Positions 45,941 through 59,108 are shown, counted from the first letter of the stretch. The stretch is DNA of 64,000 nt from Streptomyces rishiriensis (GCF_003112535.1 NZ_BEWA01000021.1:1-64000), one strand, 5' to 3'. Translations and numbers: made by a program. The notes: a model not told the origin generated them from the sequence alone.

Positions 45941-46593
45941 GCGCATCCCCGGCGTCCGTCCGGCGCGCGCACCCCGTGGGCCTGCGCCGGTTCCGCACCG
46001 AGCGCACGCCCCGGCCCGAGCGATGCGAACTGTGCGCGGCGACCGTGCCCCAGGCGGACCACCGCCACCTGGTCGACACCGAGAAACGCGCCCTGGTCTG
46101 CGCCTGCGCCGCCTGTGCGCTGCTGATGGAACAGCCGGGCGCCGCCGCGGGACGCTTCCGCACGGTCCCCTCCCGCTACCTCACCGACCCCGCCCACCGC
46201 ATCGACGAGAGCGCGTGGGACGCGTTGCAGATCCCGGTCGGCGTCGCCTTCCTGTTCCGCAACGCGGCGCTCGACCGGCTGGTCGCCCTCTACCCGAGCC
46301 CGGCCGGAGCCACCGAGAGCGAACTCGAACCGGCCACCTGGACGGCCGCCCTCGGCCGCAGCCCCCTCGCCGGACTCCTCGAACCGGACGTGGAGGCGCT
46401 GCTGCTGCGCCGCACCGAAGGACGCTTCGAGTGCCACCTCGTACCGATCGACGTCTGCTACGAACTCGTCGGCCGGATGCGCCTGTTGTGGCAGGGCTTC
46501 GACGGCGGGGCCGAGGCCCGCGCCGCGCTGGAGGCCTTCTTCGCGGACGTCTCGCGGCGCGCCCGGCCCGTGGACGAGGCGGTGCGCCCGTGA
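45937..46593 (+). CDS. hydrogenase-locus Cys-rich protein (DUF5947-like)
   Basis: A 218-residue protein of unknown function found with group 1h hydrogenases. An N-terminal metal site is visible: Cys30, Cys33, Cys55, Cys57 and Cys60 with His42 and His44 between (RCELCAATVPQADHRH, VCACAACALLM), suited to binding zinc or an Fe-S cluster. The rest is helical and ends CHLVPIDVCYELVGRMRLLW. Both ends overlap neighbours by 4 bases. I link it to DUF5947 by memory; a role in cluster insertion or electron transfer is inference. Confidence 0.75.
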   Translation: MSASPASVRRAHPVGLRRFRTERTPRPERCELCAATVPQADHRHLVDTEKRALVCACAACALLMEQPGAAAGRFRTVPSRYLTDPAHRIDESAWDALQIPVGVAFLFRNAALDRLVALYPSPAGATESELEPATWTAALGRSPLAGLLEPDVEALLLRRTEGRFECHLVPIDVCYELVGRMRLLWQGFDGGAEARAALEAFFADVSRRARPVDEAVRP

Positions 46594-47285
46594 CGGAGTT
46601 CTCCTTCGCCTGCACCGGCGTGCGCGCCGACCGGTACGCGGCCGGACCGACCCTGGTCTTCCGGCTGCGCGTCACCGCGTCCGGCGACACCCCCGTGCAC
46701 GCCCTCGCGCTGCGCTGCCAGATCCGCGTCGAACCCGCCCGCCGCGGCTACGGGGCCGCCGAGGCCGACGGCCTCGCGGACCTCTTCGGCGAGCGCTCCC
46801 GCTGGGGCAGCACGCTCCAGCCCGTGCAGTTCGCCCAGATCTCCCTCATGATCCCCGGCTTCACCGGCGAGACCGAAGCCGACCTCGTGGTGCCCTGCAC
46901 CTACGACATGGACATCGCCGCCACCCGCTACCTCACCGCGCTCACCGGCGGCGAGGTCCCGCTGCTGATGCTGTTCTCCGGCACGGCGTTCACCGGAGCC
47001 GGCGGTTTCCGGGTCGAGCCGGTCCCGTGGGACCGGGAGGCGGTCTTCCGGATGCCGGTCGCGACCTGGCGGGAGATGGTCGAGCAGCACTTCCCCGGAT
47101 GCGGCTGGATCCGGCTGCCCCGCGACACCATGGACGCCCTCCTCGCCTACCGCTCCCGGCACGCGCTGCCCTCCTGGGAGGCGACCCTCAAGGCCCTCCT
47201 CGACGACGACGGCGGCCCGGCCGACCCGCCCCGCGGCGACCCGCTGCGCGCGCTCACCGGCGCCACCGGAAGGACGGACCCGTGA
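46590..47285 (+). CDS. hydrogenase-locus protein of unknown function (DUF6084-like)
   Basis: A 231-residue protein starting at a GTG overlapping the previous stop. The first half has beta-strand-like segments (LVFRLRVTASGDTPVHALALR, IRVEPARRGYG); the middle contains RWGSTLQPVQFAQISLMIPGF and PCTYDMDIAATRYL. No cofactor motif or signal peptide. Its conserved place in group 1h loci points to hydrogenase assembly or quality control, but nothing in the sequence defines a reaction. Confidence 0.72.
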   Translation: MTEFSFACTGVRADRYAAGPTLVFRLRVTASGDTPVHALALRCQIRVEPARRGYGAAEADGLADLFGERSRWGSTLQPVQFAQISLMIPGFTGETEADLVVPCTYDMDIAATRYLTALTGGEVPLLMLFSGTAFTGAGGFRVEPVPWDREAVFRMPVATWREMVEQHFPGCGWIRLPRDTMDALLAYRSRHALPSWEATLKALLDDDGGPADPPRGDPLRALTGATGRTDP

Positions 47286-48712
47286 CCGTCACCGCGTTCG
47301 CCTCCGAGACGGAGGCGCGGTTCGCCCTCGCCCGGCAGGTGGCCGACGCCGTCCTCTTCGAGGGCTATGTGCTCTACCCGTACCGCGCCTCGGCGGCCAA
47401 GAACCGGCTGCGCTGGCAGTTCGGGGTGCTGGTGCCGCCCGGCTGGGGCGCCGAGTGCGAGGAGCACGACTTCCAGCACACCGAATGCCTGATGGAACCG
47501 AGGGCGGGCGCGACCCTCTCCGTCGAGGTGCGCTTCCTGCACGCCCGGCGGCGCACGGTGCAGCGGGCCCGCCCGGACGGCGGCTTCGACACGGTCGCCG
47601 AACTCCGCCTCGACGACCGGGTCCTGATGCCCTGGGACGAGGGGACCGAGGAACGCGTCGAGGTGGTCGCCTCGGTGGACGACCTCCTCGGCGACGGCGT
47701 CACGCATCCCTTCCGCCGCCCCGCCGGGGAGGACGCCGAACCGGTCCTGGACGCGGCCGGCCGCACCGTGGGCCGGCTGCTGCGGCGGCGCGAGGAGATC
47801 AGCGGGACGATCCGGCTGTCCGCCCGCGAACTCGACGGCCCCTACCGGGCCGTGCGGCTGACCGCCGTCGTCGAGAACACCAGCGACTGGACGCCCTCCG
47901 ACGGCCGTGACGCCGGCCGGGACGCGGCCCTGCCGCACTCCCTGGTGGCCACCCACACCCTCATGGCCCTCAGCGCCGGCTCGTTCCTGTCGATGACCGA
48001 CCCCCCGGAGTGGGCGAAGGGCGCGGTCGCCGCCTGCCGCAACCTGCACACCTGGCCCGTGCTCGCCGGCGAGAGGGGCAGCGCCGACCTCGTGCTGTCC
48101 TCGCCGATCATCCTGGAGGACCATCCGGCCATCGCGCCGGAGAGTCCCGGCGCGCTCTACGACGCCACCGAGATCGACGAGATCCTCGCGCTGCGCACGG
48201 CGGCCCTCACCGACGAGGAGAAGCGCGAGGCCCGGGGCACCGACGAGCGGGCGGCCGCCGTGATCGAGCTGGCGGACTCGATGCCGGCCGAGGTCCTGGA
48301 GCGCCTGCACGGGGCGGTGCGCGGTCTGCGCGAGGCGACCGGCCCCCGCCCCGCGGCCCCGGACGAGGGCTTCCCCGACGAGCACGGGGTGCGGCGCCCG
48401 GACACACCCTGGTGGGACCCCGCGAGCGAGGCGGGCTTCGACCCGGCGCGCGACCACGTGGTCGTGGACGGCCGGCGGGTGGGCAAGGGCAGCCGCGTCG
48501 AGCTGCGCCCGGGCCGGCGCCGCACCGACGCGCAGGACATCTTCCTGCACGGCCGCACCGCGACGGTCGAGGCGGTGCTGCACGACGTCGACGGCGCGGT
48601 GCACCTGGCGGTCACCGTCGAGGGCGACCCGGGCGCCGACATCCGCCGCGAGCAGGGACGGTTCCTGTACTTCCAGCCCGACGAGGTCACCCCGCTGGAG
48701 GACGACGCATGA
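47282..48712 (+). CDS. hydrogenase-locus protein of unknown function, 476 residues
   Basis: A 476-residue cytoplasmic protein starting at a GTG overlapping the previous stop (GTGA). Segments of note: VLFEGYVLYPYRASAAKNRLRWQ, ECEEHDFQHTECLMEP with a Cys/His cluster (possible metal site at about residues 59-70), SLVATHTLMALSAGSFLSMTDPPEW, and a C-terminal SH3-like end (GKGSRVELRPGRRRTDAQDI, FLHGRTATVEAVLHDVDG). I do not recognise a named family beyond its recurrent presence beside group 1h hydrogenases. It probably acts in maturation or stabilisation. Confidence 0.72.
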   Translation: MTVTAFASETEARFALARQVADAVLFEGYVLYPYRASAAKNRLRWQFGVLVPPGWGAECEEHDFQHTECLMEPRAGATLSVEVRFLHARRRTVQRARPDGGFDTVAELRLDDRVLMPWDEGTEERVEVVASVDDLLGDGVTHPFRRPAGEDAEPVLDAAGRTVGRLLRRREEISGTIRLSARELDGPYRAVRLTAVVENTSDWTPSDGRDAGRDAALPHSLVATHTLMALSAGSFLSMTDPPEWAKGAVAACRNLHTWPVLAGERGSADLVLSSPIILEDHPAIAPESPGALYDATEIDEILALRTAALTDEEKREARGTDERAAAVIELADSMPAEVLERLHGAVRGLREATGPRPAAPDEGFPDEHGVRRPDTPWWDPASEAGFDPARDHVVVDGRRVGKGSRVELRPGRRRTDAQDIFLHGRTATVEAVLHDVDGAVHLAVTVEGDPGADIRREQGRFLYFQPDEVTPLEDDA

Positions 48713-49260
48713 ACTCCTCCCCACCGGCCGGCCCCAGGGCGCTCGTGGCGGGCATCGGCAACATCTTCCTCTCGGACGACGGCTTCGGCGTGGAGACGGC
48801 CCGCCGGCTCGCCGAGCGCGACCTGCCCGGGCACGTCGAGGTCGTGGACATCGGCGTGCGCGGAGTGCATCTCGCGTACCAGCTCCTGGACGGCTACGAC
48901 ACCCTCGTCCTGGCGGACGCCACGGCGCGCGGCGAAGCCCCAGGCACGCTGTACGTGATCGAACACGACGTGGGCGGCGGGAGCCCGCCGCCCTGCGCGC
49001 CCGCGCTGGACGGCCACCGGATGACCCCGGACACCGTCCTCGCCCTGCTGGGCGCCCTGTGCGCCGGGACCGGCGGCGAGCCGCCCCGCCGCGTCCTGGT
49101 CGTCGGCTGCGAACCGGCCTCGGTGGACGAGGGCATCGGCCTCAGCGCGCCGGTGTCCGCCGCCGTGGCGGAGGCCGTCCGGCTGATCGAAGAGCTGCTG
49201 TGCGGCGGAGAGCCGGGAGAGTCCGCGCCGCGGGCCACGGCCGGTGGGATCTCGACATGA
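48709..49260 (+). CDS. [NiFe]-hydrogenase maturation protease
   Basis: A 183-residue HyaD/HoxM-type endopeptidase. The N-terminus ALVAGIGNIFLSDDGFGVETARRL carries the GxGNxxxxDDGxG signature with the nickel-sensing acidic residue; VEVVDIGVRGVHLAYQLL and LVVGCEPASVDEGIGLS are further family motifs. It removes the C-terminal peptide of HhyL after nickel insertion. The ATG overlaps the previous stop (ATGA). Confidence 0.9.
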   Translation: MNSSPPAGPRALVAGIGNIFLSDDGFGVETARRLAERDLPGHVEVVDIGVRGVHLAYQLLDGYDTLVLADATARGEAPGTLYVIEHDVGGGSPPPCAPALDGHRMTPDTVLALLGALCAGTGGEPPRRVLVVGCEPASVDEGIGLSAPVSAAVAEAVRLIEELLCGGEPGESAPRATAGGIST

Positions 49261-49271
49261 GGAGAGACGGG

Positions 49272-49376
49272 ATGAAGAAGTTCGTCATCGGCGGAGCGGC
49301 CCTGGCGGCCCTGGTGGCCCTCGGCGTCGAGGTGCTTCCCGACGTGCGGCGCTATCTGCGGATCCGCCGGATGTGA
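49272..49376 (+). CDS. 34-residue microprotein (DUF6893-like)
   Basis: A very small protein, MKKFVIGGAALAALVALGVE followed by a basic tail (PDVRRYLRIRRM). It has one short hydrophobic helix and a positively charged C-terminus, suggesting a membrane-associated peptide. AGGAGAGA lies 6-8 bases before the ATG at 49272; an in-frame ATG at 49257 would overlap the protease stop but lacks this spacing. It recalls the DUF6893 small-protein group. Its position between the protease and hypA suggests a structural or anchoring role for the hydrogenase. Confidence 0.75.
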   Translation: MKKFVIGGAALAALVALGVEVLPDVRRYLRIRRM

Positions 49377-49519
49377 ACCGCGGGCGCCGTCGGTGTGCCG
49401 TGCGGTTGCGTCGAACGGCGTACCCGCCGGCCGGTGACGGCGCGCCGGGCCGTGCGACCCGGCGGCGCACGCCTGTAATGAAGGCCGACCGGACGCAGGC
49501 CGCACAGGGACGGAGAACC

Positions 49520-49918
49520 ATGCACGAGATGTCCGTCGCGCTGGCCGTCGTCGACCAGGTGGCAGAAGCCGCCGAGCGGGCCGGGGACGTCACGGCGGTG
49601 CGGTCGGTGCGGCTCCGGGTCGGCGAACTGGCCGGCGTCGTCCCCGACGCGCTCGCCTTCTGCTTCGAACTGGTCTGCGCCGGAACCCTGCTGGAAGGCG
49701 CCGAACTGGTCACCGAGGCGGTGCCGGGACGGGCCCGCTGCGCGCCCTGCGCACACGAATGGGCCGTCGGCATGCCACCCCGGCTGACCTGTCCCGTCTG
49801 CGACGGGACGGACACCGAGCTGCTCGCGGGCCGGGAACTGCAGATCGCCGACGTGCACTGGGCGGACGGCGGCCCCGCGGACGCGCCCACCCGCGAACCC
49901 ATCTCCGAGGAGCGCTGA
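49520..49918 (+). CDS. hypA: hydrogenase nickel-insertion protein HypA
   Basis: A 132-residue HypA. The N-terminus MHEMSVALAVVDQV carries the Ni-binding Met-His-Glu; a zinc-ribbon with two Cys pairs (CAPCAHEW and CPVCDG, about residues 74-94) is structural. It delivers Ni to the large subunit together with HypB. ATG 49520 has GGAG upstream. A 143-base gap before it suggests a possible internal promoter; hypB follows after 3 bases. Confidence 0.92.
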   Translation: MHEMSVALAVVDQVAEAAERAGDVTAVRSVRLRVGELAGVVPDALAFCFELVCAGTLLEGAELVTEAVPGRARCAPCAHEWAVGMPPRLTCPVCDGTDTELLAGRELQIADVHWADGGPADAPTREPISEER

Positions 49919-49921
49919 ACC

Positions 49922-50685
49922 ATGTGCCGAGTCGTCGACCTGCGCCGGGCCGTACTCGCGAAGAACGACGCGAGCGCCCACGAACTGCGCGCTCACCTCG
50001 CCGGCCGGGGCACCGCCGTCGTCAACCTGCTGTCCAGTCCGGGCAGCGGCAAGACCGCGCTGCTGGAACGCGAGCTGCTGCGGGCGCGGGAGCGGTCCGT
50101 TCCCGTCGCGGCGCTGAGCGCCGACCTCGCCACCGAGAACGACGCGGCGCGCCTGGCGCGTTCGGGCGTCCCGGTCAAGCAGGTGCTCACCGACGGACTG
50201 TGCCATCTGGAGGCGGGGATGCTCGCCGGGCATCTGGAGGGGTGGCTGCCCGACGGCACCCGGCTGCTGTTCGTGGAGAACGTCGGCAATCTGGTCTGCC
50301 CGGCCTCCTACGACCTGGGCGAGACGCTGCGGGTCGCCCTCGCCTCGGTGACGGAGGGCGAGGACAAACCGCTCAAGTACCCCACCGCCTTCGGTCTCGC
50401 CCATCTCGTCGTGGTCACCAAGACCGACATCGCGCAGGCCGTCGAGTTCGACGAGGACGCGTTCCGCGCGAACGTGGAGCAGGTCAACCCGGGGGTCGAG
50501 GTGATCCTGACCTCGGCGCGCCGGGGACAGGGAGTCGGCGCGCTGCTGGACCGGGCGCTGGCGGCCGCGGACGGCGCACCCGTCCATGCGCCCGTCATGG
50601 CCCGGTCGCAGCCCCACCACGGTCACGGTCACGGTCACGCCCACGCGCATCCGGAGGCCGCCGGCACCATGGCCCACACCCACCC

Positions 50686-50689
<4 letters not shown>
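49922..50689 (+). CDS. hypB: hydrogenase nickel-incorporation GTPase HypB
   Basis: A 255-residue SIMIBI-class GTPase. Walker A SSPGSGKTALLE (about residues 38-49), FVENVGNLVCPASYD with the metal-binding Cys, and the NKxD-like base motif VVTKTDIAQ are intact. The His-rich metal store lies at the C-terminus (HHGHGHGHAHAHPEA, then MAHTHP), whereas classical HypB carries it at the N-terminus. It supplies Ni and drives transfer by GTP hydrolysis. The stop overlaps the hypF start. Confidence 0.92.
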
Positions 50690-53082
<2,393 letters not shown>

Positions 53083-53113
53083 ACAACGCGCGACCGACAG
53101 CGAGGAGAGGCCC

Positions 53114-53415
53114 ATGTGCCTGGCGGTACCCGGCAGAGTGCTGGACATCGAGGACCGGGACGGTACCCGGATGGCCACCGTCGACTTCGGCGGCGTGGTC
53201 AAGGAGGTGTGCCTGGAGTACCTGCCCGACCTCCAGGTCGGCGAGTACGCGATCGTCCACGTCGGCTTCGCCCTCCAGCGCCTGGACGAGGAGTCGGCGC
53301 GGCAGACGCTCGAACTCTTCGCCGAACTCGGCATGCTCCAGGAGGAGTTCGGCGATCCCTGGGAAGAGGCGGCGGCCGTGGAAGCGGGCGAGGACGCGGT
53401 GCGGGAGGTACGGAA

Positions 53416-53419
<4 letters not shown>
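53114..53419 (+). CDS. hypC: hydrogenase maturation chaperone HypC
   Basis: A 101-residue HypC/HupF protein with the invariant N-terminus MCLAVPGRVLDIED; Cys2 carries the Fe(CN)2CO group during transfer to the large subunit. The tail (EEFGDPWEEAAAVEAGEDAV) is longer and more acidic than in enterobacterial HypC. GAGGAG precedes the ATG. The stop overlaps the hypD start (GTGA). Confidence 0.93.
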
Positions 53420-54535
<1,116 letters not shown>

Positions 54536-54543
<8 letters not shown>

Positions 54544-55615
54544 CACCACCGATCACCCCGTCCCCGTGCTGGACCTGGAGGCGTGGACGTGCCCGGCGCC
54601 GGTACGCGACCGGCCCCGCGTCGTCATGGGCCACGGCGGCGGCGGAGTCCTCTCCGCCGAACTGGTCCGGCAGATCTTCGCCCCCGCCTTCGGGGGCGAG
54701 GTCCTGGCCCAGCTGGGCGACGCCGCCGTCCTCTCCCTGGGCGGCGCCAGGCTCGCTTTCTCCACCGACTCCTATGTGGTGCGGCCGCTGTTCTTCCCCG
54801 GCGGCAGCATCGGCGACCTGGCGGTCAACGGCACCGTCAACGACCTCGCCATGAGCGGCGCCCGCGCCGCCTACCTCTCCTGCGGATTCATCCTGGAGGA
54901 GGGCGTCGAGCTGGACGTGGTCAGGCGGGTGTCCGAGGCGCTGGGCGCGGCCGCGCGCACCGCCGGTGTGGAGGTGGCCACCGGCGACACCAAGGTGGTC
55001 GAGGCCGGACACGGCGACGGGATCTACATCAACACCGCCGGCATCGGGCTCGTCCCCGCGGGCGTCGACCTGCGGCCGCAGCGGGTCGTCCCGGGCGACG
55101 TCGTGATCGTCAGCGGCGCCGTCGGCGCGCACGGGGTGGCGGTCATGAGCGTGCGCGAGGGCCTGGAATTCGGGGTGGAGGTCCAGAGCGACTGCGCGGC
55201 GCTCGGCGGCCTGGTCGAGGCCATGCTCGGCGTCACCCGGGATCTGCACGTGCTGCGCGATCCCACCCGGGGCGGCCTCGCCGCCGCGCTCAACGAGATC
55301 GCGGAGGCCTCCGGTGCGGGGGTGGTCGTCCGGGAGCGTGACGTCCCGGTGCCGCCGGACGTGGCCAACGCGTGCGCCATCCTCGGCCTGGACCCCATGT
55401 ACATCGCCAACGAGGGCAAGCTGGTGGCCTTCGTCCCGCGCGAGCACGCCGACGCCGTCCTCGAAGCGATGCGGGCGCATCCGCTGGGCGCGGAGTCCGC
55501 GATCATCGGCGAGGCCGTCGAGGCGCATCCCGGCATGGTCGTGGCCGCCACCGGACTGGGCGGGACACGGGTCGTCGATCTGCCGATCGGCGAGCAGCTG
55601 CCCCGGATCTGCTGA
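54536..55615 (+). CDS. hypE: carbamoyl dehydratase HypE
   Basis: A 359-residue AIRS/PurM-fold ATPase. The C-terminus ends PRIC, the Cys that HypF carbamoylates and HypE dehydrates to thiocyanate. VMGHGGGGVLSAELV and DPTRGGLAAALNEIAEASG are family motifs. The start is most likely TTG at 54536, preceded by GGGAGGCGAG and overlapping the hypD stop by 8 bases; no ATG or GTG start with a ribosome site lies nearby. It is the last gene of the hydrogenase locus. Confidence 0.9.
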
Positions 55616-55624
55616 TACCGGCCG

Positions 55625-56011
55625 TCAGCCCCGGCGGCGCCCGGCCGGCGGATCCTGCGGGTCCACGCCGGTCGTGGCGGAGGCGTCCCTGGCGCCGCTG
55701 GGGCGCTGGGCGCGGCCCTTGCGTCCGGTGTCGCGGCGGCCCTTCTCGTCCGCGTCGCCGTACTCCTCGCCGCGTGCGCCGTGACTCTTGACCGTGTCGC
55801 CCGGAACGGACTTCGTCTCCTCGGCGGACCTGGTCCGGCCCGGGCCTCTGTCGTCGGCGTGCTCCGCCGCATGGAAGGAGCGCCGGGCGCTCGGGTTGTC
55901 CTGCTGACGGGTCTCGTCCACATCGGGTGACCAGCCGTGCTGTCCGGCGCCCTCGTGACGGCTCGGGCCCTTGCCGTGCGGTGGCTCGGACGAACGTGGA
56001 TTCTTCGACAT
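55625..56011 (-). CDS. hydrophilic, probably disordered protein
   Basis: A 128-residue protein rich in Gly, Arg, Asp, Glu, Ser and His, without hydrophobic core: MSKNPRSSEPPHGKGPSRHE, then RSAEETKSVPGDTVKSHGA and GEEYGDADEKGRRDTGRKG. It resembles stress-related disordered proteins of streptomycetes. It converges on hypE with 9 bases between stops. The direct repeat CATGGTCCG occurs twice around its start (56009-56017 and 56030-56038). Function unknown. Confidence 0.6.
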   Translation of the reverse strand: MSKNPRSSEPPHGKGPSRHEGAGQHGWSPDVDETRQQDNPSARRSFHAAEHADDRGPGRTRSAEETKSVPGDTVKSHGARGEEYGDADEKGRRDTGRKGRAQRPSGARDASATTGVDPQDPPAGRRRG

Positions 56012-56314
56012 GGTCCGACCTGCCTGTTCATGGTCCGTGGGGAGCGGGGGAGGGGCGGGAGCGGTTGCGCATCACCGAGCTGTCTAAATCATCCCTTTCC
56101 TTGCCCGTAAGTGCACATCGCGCGCCTCTCGGCCGCTCACGCGGGCCGGTGACGGGTCACCCGGCGCGCGGACGGCAGCGGTGCTCGGTCATCGCCCTGT
56201 AGCCCCCCGCGCGGCCCGCCGGAGGCCGCCCCTCGCTGCTCGGCCCGGTGTTTTCCGGCCTCATGCATACTGTGACGCGTTCTCCGACGACGCATCACGG
56301 GGAGGCCGCGAGGG
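56012..56314. other. intergenic region between divergent genes
   Basis: About 300 bases carrying promoters for the disordered-protein gene (leftward) and the second gamma-glutamyltransferase (rightward). An AT-rich patch around 56078-56100 (CTAAATCATCCC) is the likeliest core promoter. GGGGAGGCC just before 56315 is the ribosome site for the rightward gene. No clear operator seen. Confidence 0.5.
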
Positions 56315-58144
56315 ATGCAGTTCACCACCCGCCCCACGCTTCAGGGAACCTTCGGCATGGTGTCCGCCACCCACTGGCTGGCCTCCCAGTCGGCGATGGC
56401 CGTCCTGGAGGACGACGGCAACGCCTTCGACGCGGCCGTCGCCGGAGCCTTCGTCCTGCACGTCGTCGAACCGCACCTCAACGGGCCCGCCGGTGAGGCG
56501 CCCGTCCTCATCGCCCCGGCCGGCGGCGAGGTGCGGGTGCTGTGCGGGCAGGGCGTGGCGCCGGCGGGCGCGACGGTCGCGCACTACCGCGGACTGGGCC
56601 TCGACCTCGTGCCCGGGACGGGACCGCTCGCCGCCGCGGTGCCCGGCGCGTTCGACGCCTGGATGCTCCTGCTGCGCGACCACGGCACCAAGTCCCTCGA
56701 CGACGTCCTGAAGTACGCCATCGGCTACGCCGAGCACGGACACGCACCCGTGGACAACGTCTGCGCGACCGTCGAAGCCGTACGGGAGCTCTTCGAGACC
56801 GAGTGGACCTCGTCGGCGGAGGTGTACCTGCCGGACGGGAGGCCGCCGCGGCCCGGAGAGCTGCTGCGCAACCCCGTCCTCGCCGCCACCTGGAAGCGGC
56901 TGCTCGCCGAGACCGCCGGGGCGGGCGGCCGGGAGGCGCGGATCGACGCCGCCCGGGAGGTGTGGCGGACCGGATTCGTCGCCGAGGCGCTCGTCCGGCA
57001 GTCCGCCCGGCCCACCCTGGACACCAGCGGCGCGCGCCACACCGGCGCCCTCACGGCCGCCGACCTCGCCGCCTGGTCCGCGACGTACGAGACGCCGGCG
57101 GCCTTCGACTGGAACGGCTGGACCGTCTGCAAAGCAGGACCCTGGAGCCAGGGGCCGGCCCTCCTCCAGCAACTCGCCCTGCTCCCGCCCGAGTTGCCCG
57201 CCCAGGGCTCCGCCGACTACGTCCATCTGCTGATCGAGGGCTGCAAGCTCGCCATGGCCGACCGCGAGGCCTGGTACGGCGACGCGGCCGACGTCCCGCT
57301 GGCCGAGCTGCTCGACGCCGGGTACAACGCGCGGCGACGGCGGCTGATCGGCGACAAGGCGTCGTACGAACTGCGGCCCGGCAGCCCCGGCGGGCGCACC
57401 CCGCGACTGAGCGGGCACGCGGGCGTGGTGGCCGCCGACGACCCCGGCTTCAGCCCCATGGGCGTCGGCGAGCCGACGGTCGCCCAGGTCCGGGCGTCCC
57501 CCGTGCCGGGCGAGCCGCAGGTCACCGGGTGGGGAGACACCCGAGGGGACACCTGCCACCTGGACGTCGTCGACCGCTGGGGCAACATGGTCGCCGCCAC
57601 GCCCAGCGGCGGCTGGCTGCAGTCCAACCCGGTCGTGCCCGAACTGGGCTTCCCGCTCGGCACCCGGCTGCAGATGACCTGGCTGGAGGAGGGGCTGCCG
57701 AACTCGCTGACCCCCGGCCGCCGCCCGCGCACCACCCTCACCCCCTCGATCGCCCTGCGCGACGGAGTGCCGGTGCTCGCCTTCGGCACCCCCGGCGGCG
57801 ACCAGCAGGACCAGTGGCAGCTGCACTTCCTGCTCGCCGTCACGCTGCGCGCGCGGGTCCGCGGCGGCCTCGACCTCCAGGGCGCGATCGACGCCCCGAA
57901 CTGGCACAACGACGGCTTCCCCGGCTCCTTCCACCCGCGCGGGATGCGGCCGGGCAGCGTCACGGTGGAATCCCGCATGCCGGCGGAGGTGGTGGAGGAG
58001 CTGCGCCGGCGCGGCCATGACGTCACCGTCGGCCACCCCTGGTCCGAGGGCCGGCTGTGCGCGGTCGCCCGCGACCCGGCGACCGGCATCCTGTCGGCGG
58101 CCGCCAACCCGCGCGGGATGCAGGGATACGCGGTCGGCCGCTGA
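56315..58144 (+). CDS. cytoplasmic gamma-glutamyltransferase-family protein
   Basis: A 609-residue GGT-fold protein without a signal peptide, unlike the secreted copy at 21944. Landmarks: SATHWLASQSAMAVLEDDGN and FDAAVAGAFVLHVVEPHLNG in the large-subunit part, the processing site GDTCHLDVVD with Thr413 as nucleophile, and PRTTLTPSIA and FGTPGGDQQDQ. The nucleophile is followed by Cys-His, whereas the secreted copy has Thr-Thr-His. It resembles YwrD-type members, often with acylase or hydrolase activity. Standalone gene. Confidence 0.85.
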   Translation: MQFTTRPTLQGTFGMVSATHWLASQSAMAVLEDDGNAFDAAVAGAFVLHVVEPHLNGPAGEAPVLIAPAGGEVRVLCGQGVAPAGATVAHYRGLGLDLVPGTGPLAAAVPGAFDAWMLLLRDHGTKSLDDVLKYAIGYAEHGHAPVDNVCATVEAVRELFETEWTSSAEVYLPDGRPPRPGELLRNPVLAATWKRLLAETAGAGGREARIDAAREVWRTGFVAEALVRQSARPTLDTSGARHTGALTAADLAAWSATYETPAAFDWNGWTVCKAGPWSQGPALLQQLALLPPELPAQGSADYVHLLIEGCKLAMADREAWYGDAADVPLAELLDAGYNARRRRLIGDKASYELRPGSPGGRTPRLSGHAGVVAADDPGFSPMGVGEPTVAQVRASPVPGEPQVTGWGDTRGDTCHLDVVDRWGNMVAATPSGGWLQSNPVVPELGFPLGTRLQMTWLEEGLPNSLTPGRRPRTTLTPSIALRDGVPVLAFGTPGGDQQDQWQLHFLLAVTLRARVRGGLDLQGAIDAPNWHNDGFPGSFHPRGMRPGSVTVESRMPAEVVEELRRRGHDVTVGHPWSEGRLCAVARDPATGILSAAANPRGMQGYAVGR

Positions 58145-58244
58145 CCCGCGCGCGGGCCGGCCGCGCCCCTGTTCTTCATCCCGATTCCACCCGGGATGCA
58201 CCGGACGGGCGGGGATTGTCAGTGGGGCGTGCTCTCATGGAGGC

Positions 58245-59108
58245 ATGATCGAAGACACGGAAACCATCGACGAGTTTCTCGCCCGCCACTCGGCCGACGT
58301 GGAGGAGGCGGTCCGCAAGGCCGCCGCGGCCGAGATCATGCCCCGCTTCCGTCAGCTCGCGGCGCACGAGATCGACCAGAAGGCCGGCCCGCACGACCTG
58401 GTGACGGACGCCGACCGCAACGCCGAGCTGTTCCTCACCCGCACCCTGGGCGCCCTCCTGCCCGGCTCGGTCGTCGTCGGCGAGGAAGCCGTGCACGCCG
58501 ACCCGGCCACGTACGAGGCGATACAGGGCGACACGCCGGTGTGGATCGTCGACCCCGTCGACGGAACGCGTCAGTTCGTGCACGGCGACGACGGCTTCTG
58601 CACCCTGGTCGCGCTCGTCCGGCACGGCGTCCTGCTCGCCTCCTGGACCTACGCCCCGGCCCGCGACCAGCTGGCCACGGCAGTACGCGGCGGCGGCGCC
58701 TTCCTGGACGGCGAGCGGCTGGTCGCCGGTCCGCCCGCACCCGGCCGCGCCCTGACGGTGGCCACCTCGCACCCCTTGTACACGACCGACGAGCAGAAGC
58801 GCGCCCTGCTGCCGCTGTGGACGGACGGCGTCGCCCCGCGCCCCTGCGGGTCGGCCGGGCTGGAGTACCTCGCCGTCGCCAGGGGCGAGGTGGACGCCAC
58901 GGCGTTCTCCTGGGAGGCGGCCTGGGACCACGCGGCCGGACTGCTGCTGGTCGAGGAGGCGGGCGGCGCCCATCTCACCCTCACCGGCGAGCCGTTCCGC
59001 ATCACCGGCGGCAACTCCCTGCCGTTCACGGCGGCCCGGGACGCGGCGACGGCCCGACGCGTCACGGGACTGCTCTCGGGCGCCGAGTCCCTCCGAGAGG
59101 CCTCCTGA
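58245..59108 (+). CDS. inositol-monophosphatase-family phosphatase
   Basis: A 287-residue Mg-dependent sugar phosphatase. Metal-site motifs: Glu-Glu in VVVGEEAVH, DPVDGTRQFVHGD (the Dx-Dx-T signature, about residues 102-114) and WEAAWDHAAGLLLVEEAGG with the later metal Asp. It could be histidinol-phosphatase or an inositol/fructose bisphosphatase; the sequence alone does not decide. ATG 58245 has GGAGG very close (1-2 bases), so GTGGGG further upstream may be the functional ribosome site. Confidence 0.88.
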   Translation: MIEDTETIDEFLARHSADVEEAVRKAAAAEIMPRFRQLAAHEIDQKAGPHDLVTDADRNAELFLTRTLGALLPGSVVVGEEAVHADPATYEAIQGDTPVWIVDPVDGTRQFVHGDDGFCTLVALVRHGVLLASWTYAPARDQLATAVRGGGAFLDGERLVAGPPAPGRALTVATSHPLYTTDEQKRALLPLWTDGVAPRPCGSAGLEYLAVARGEVDATAFSWEAAWDHAAGLLLVEEAGGAHLTLTGEPFRITGGNSLPFTAARDAATARRVTGLLSGAESLREAS

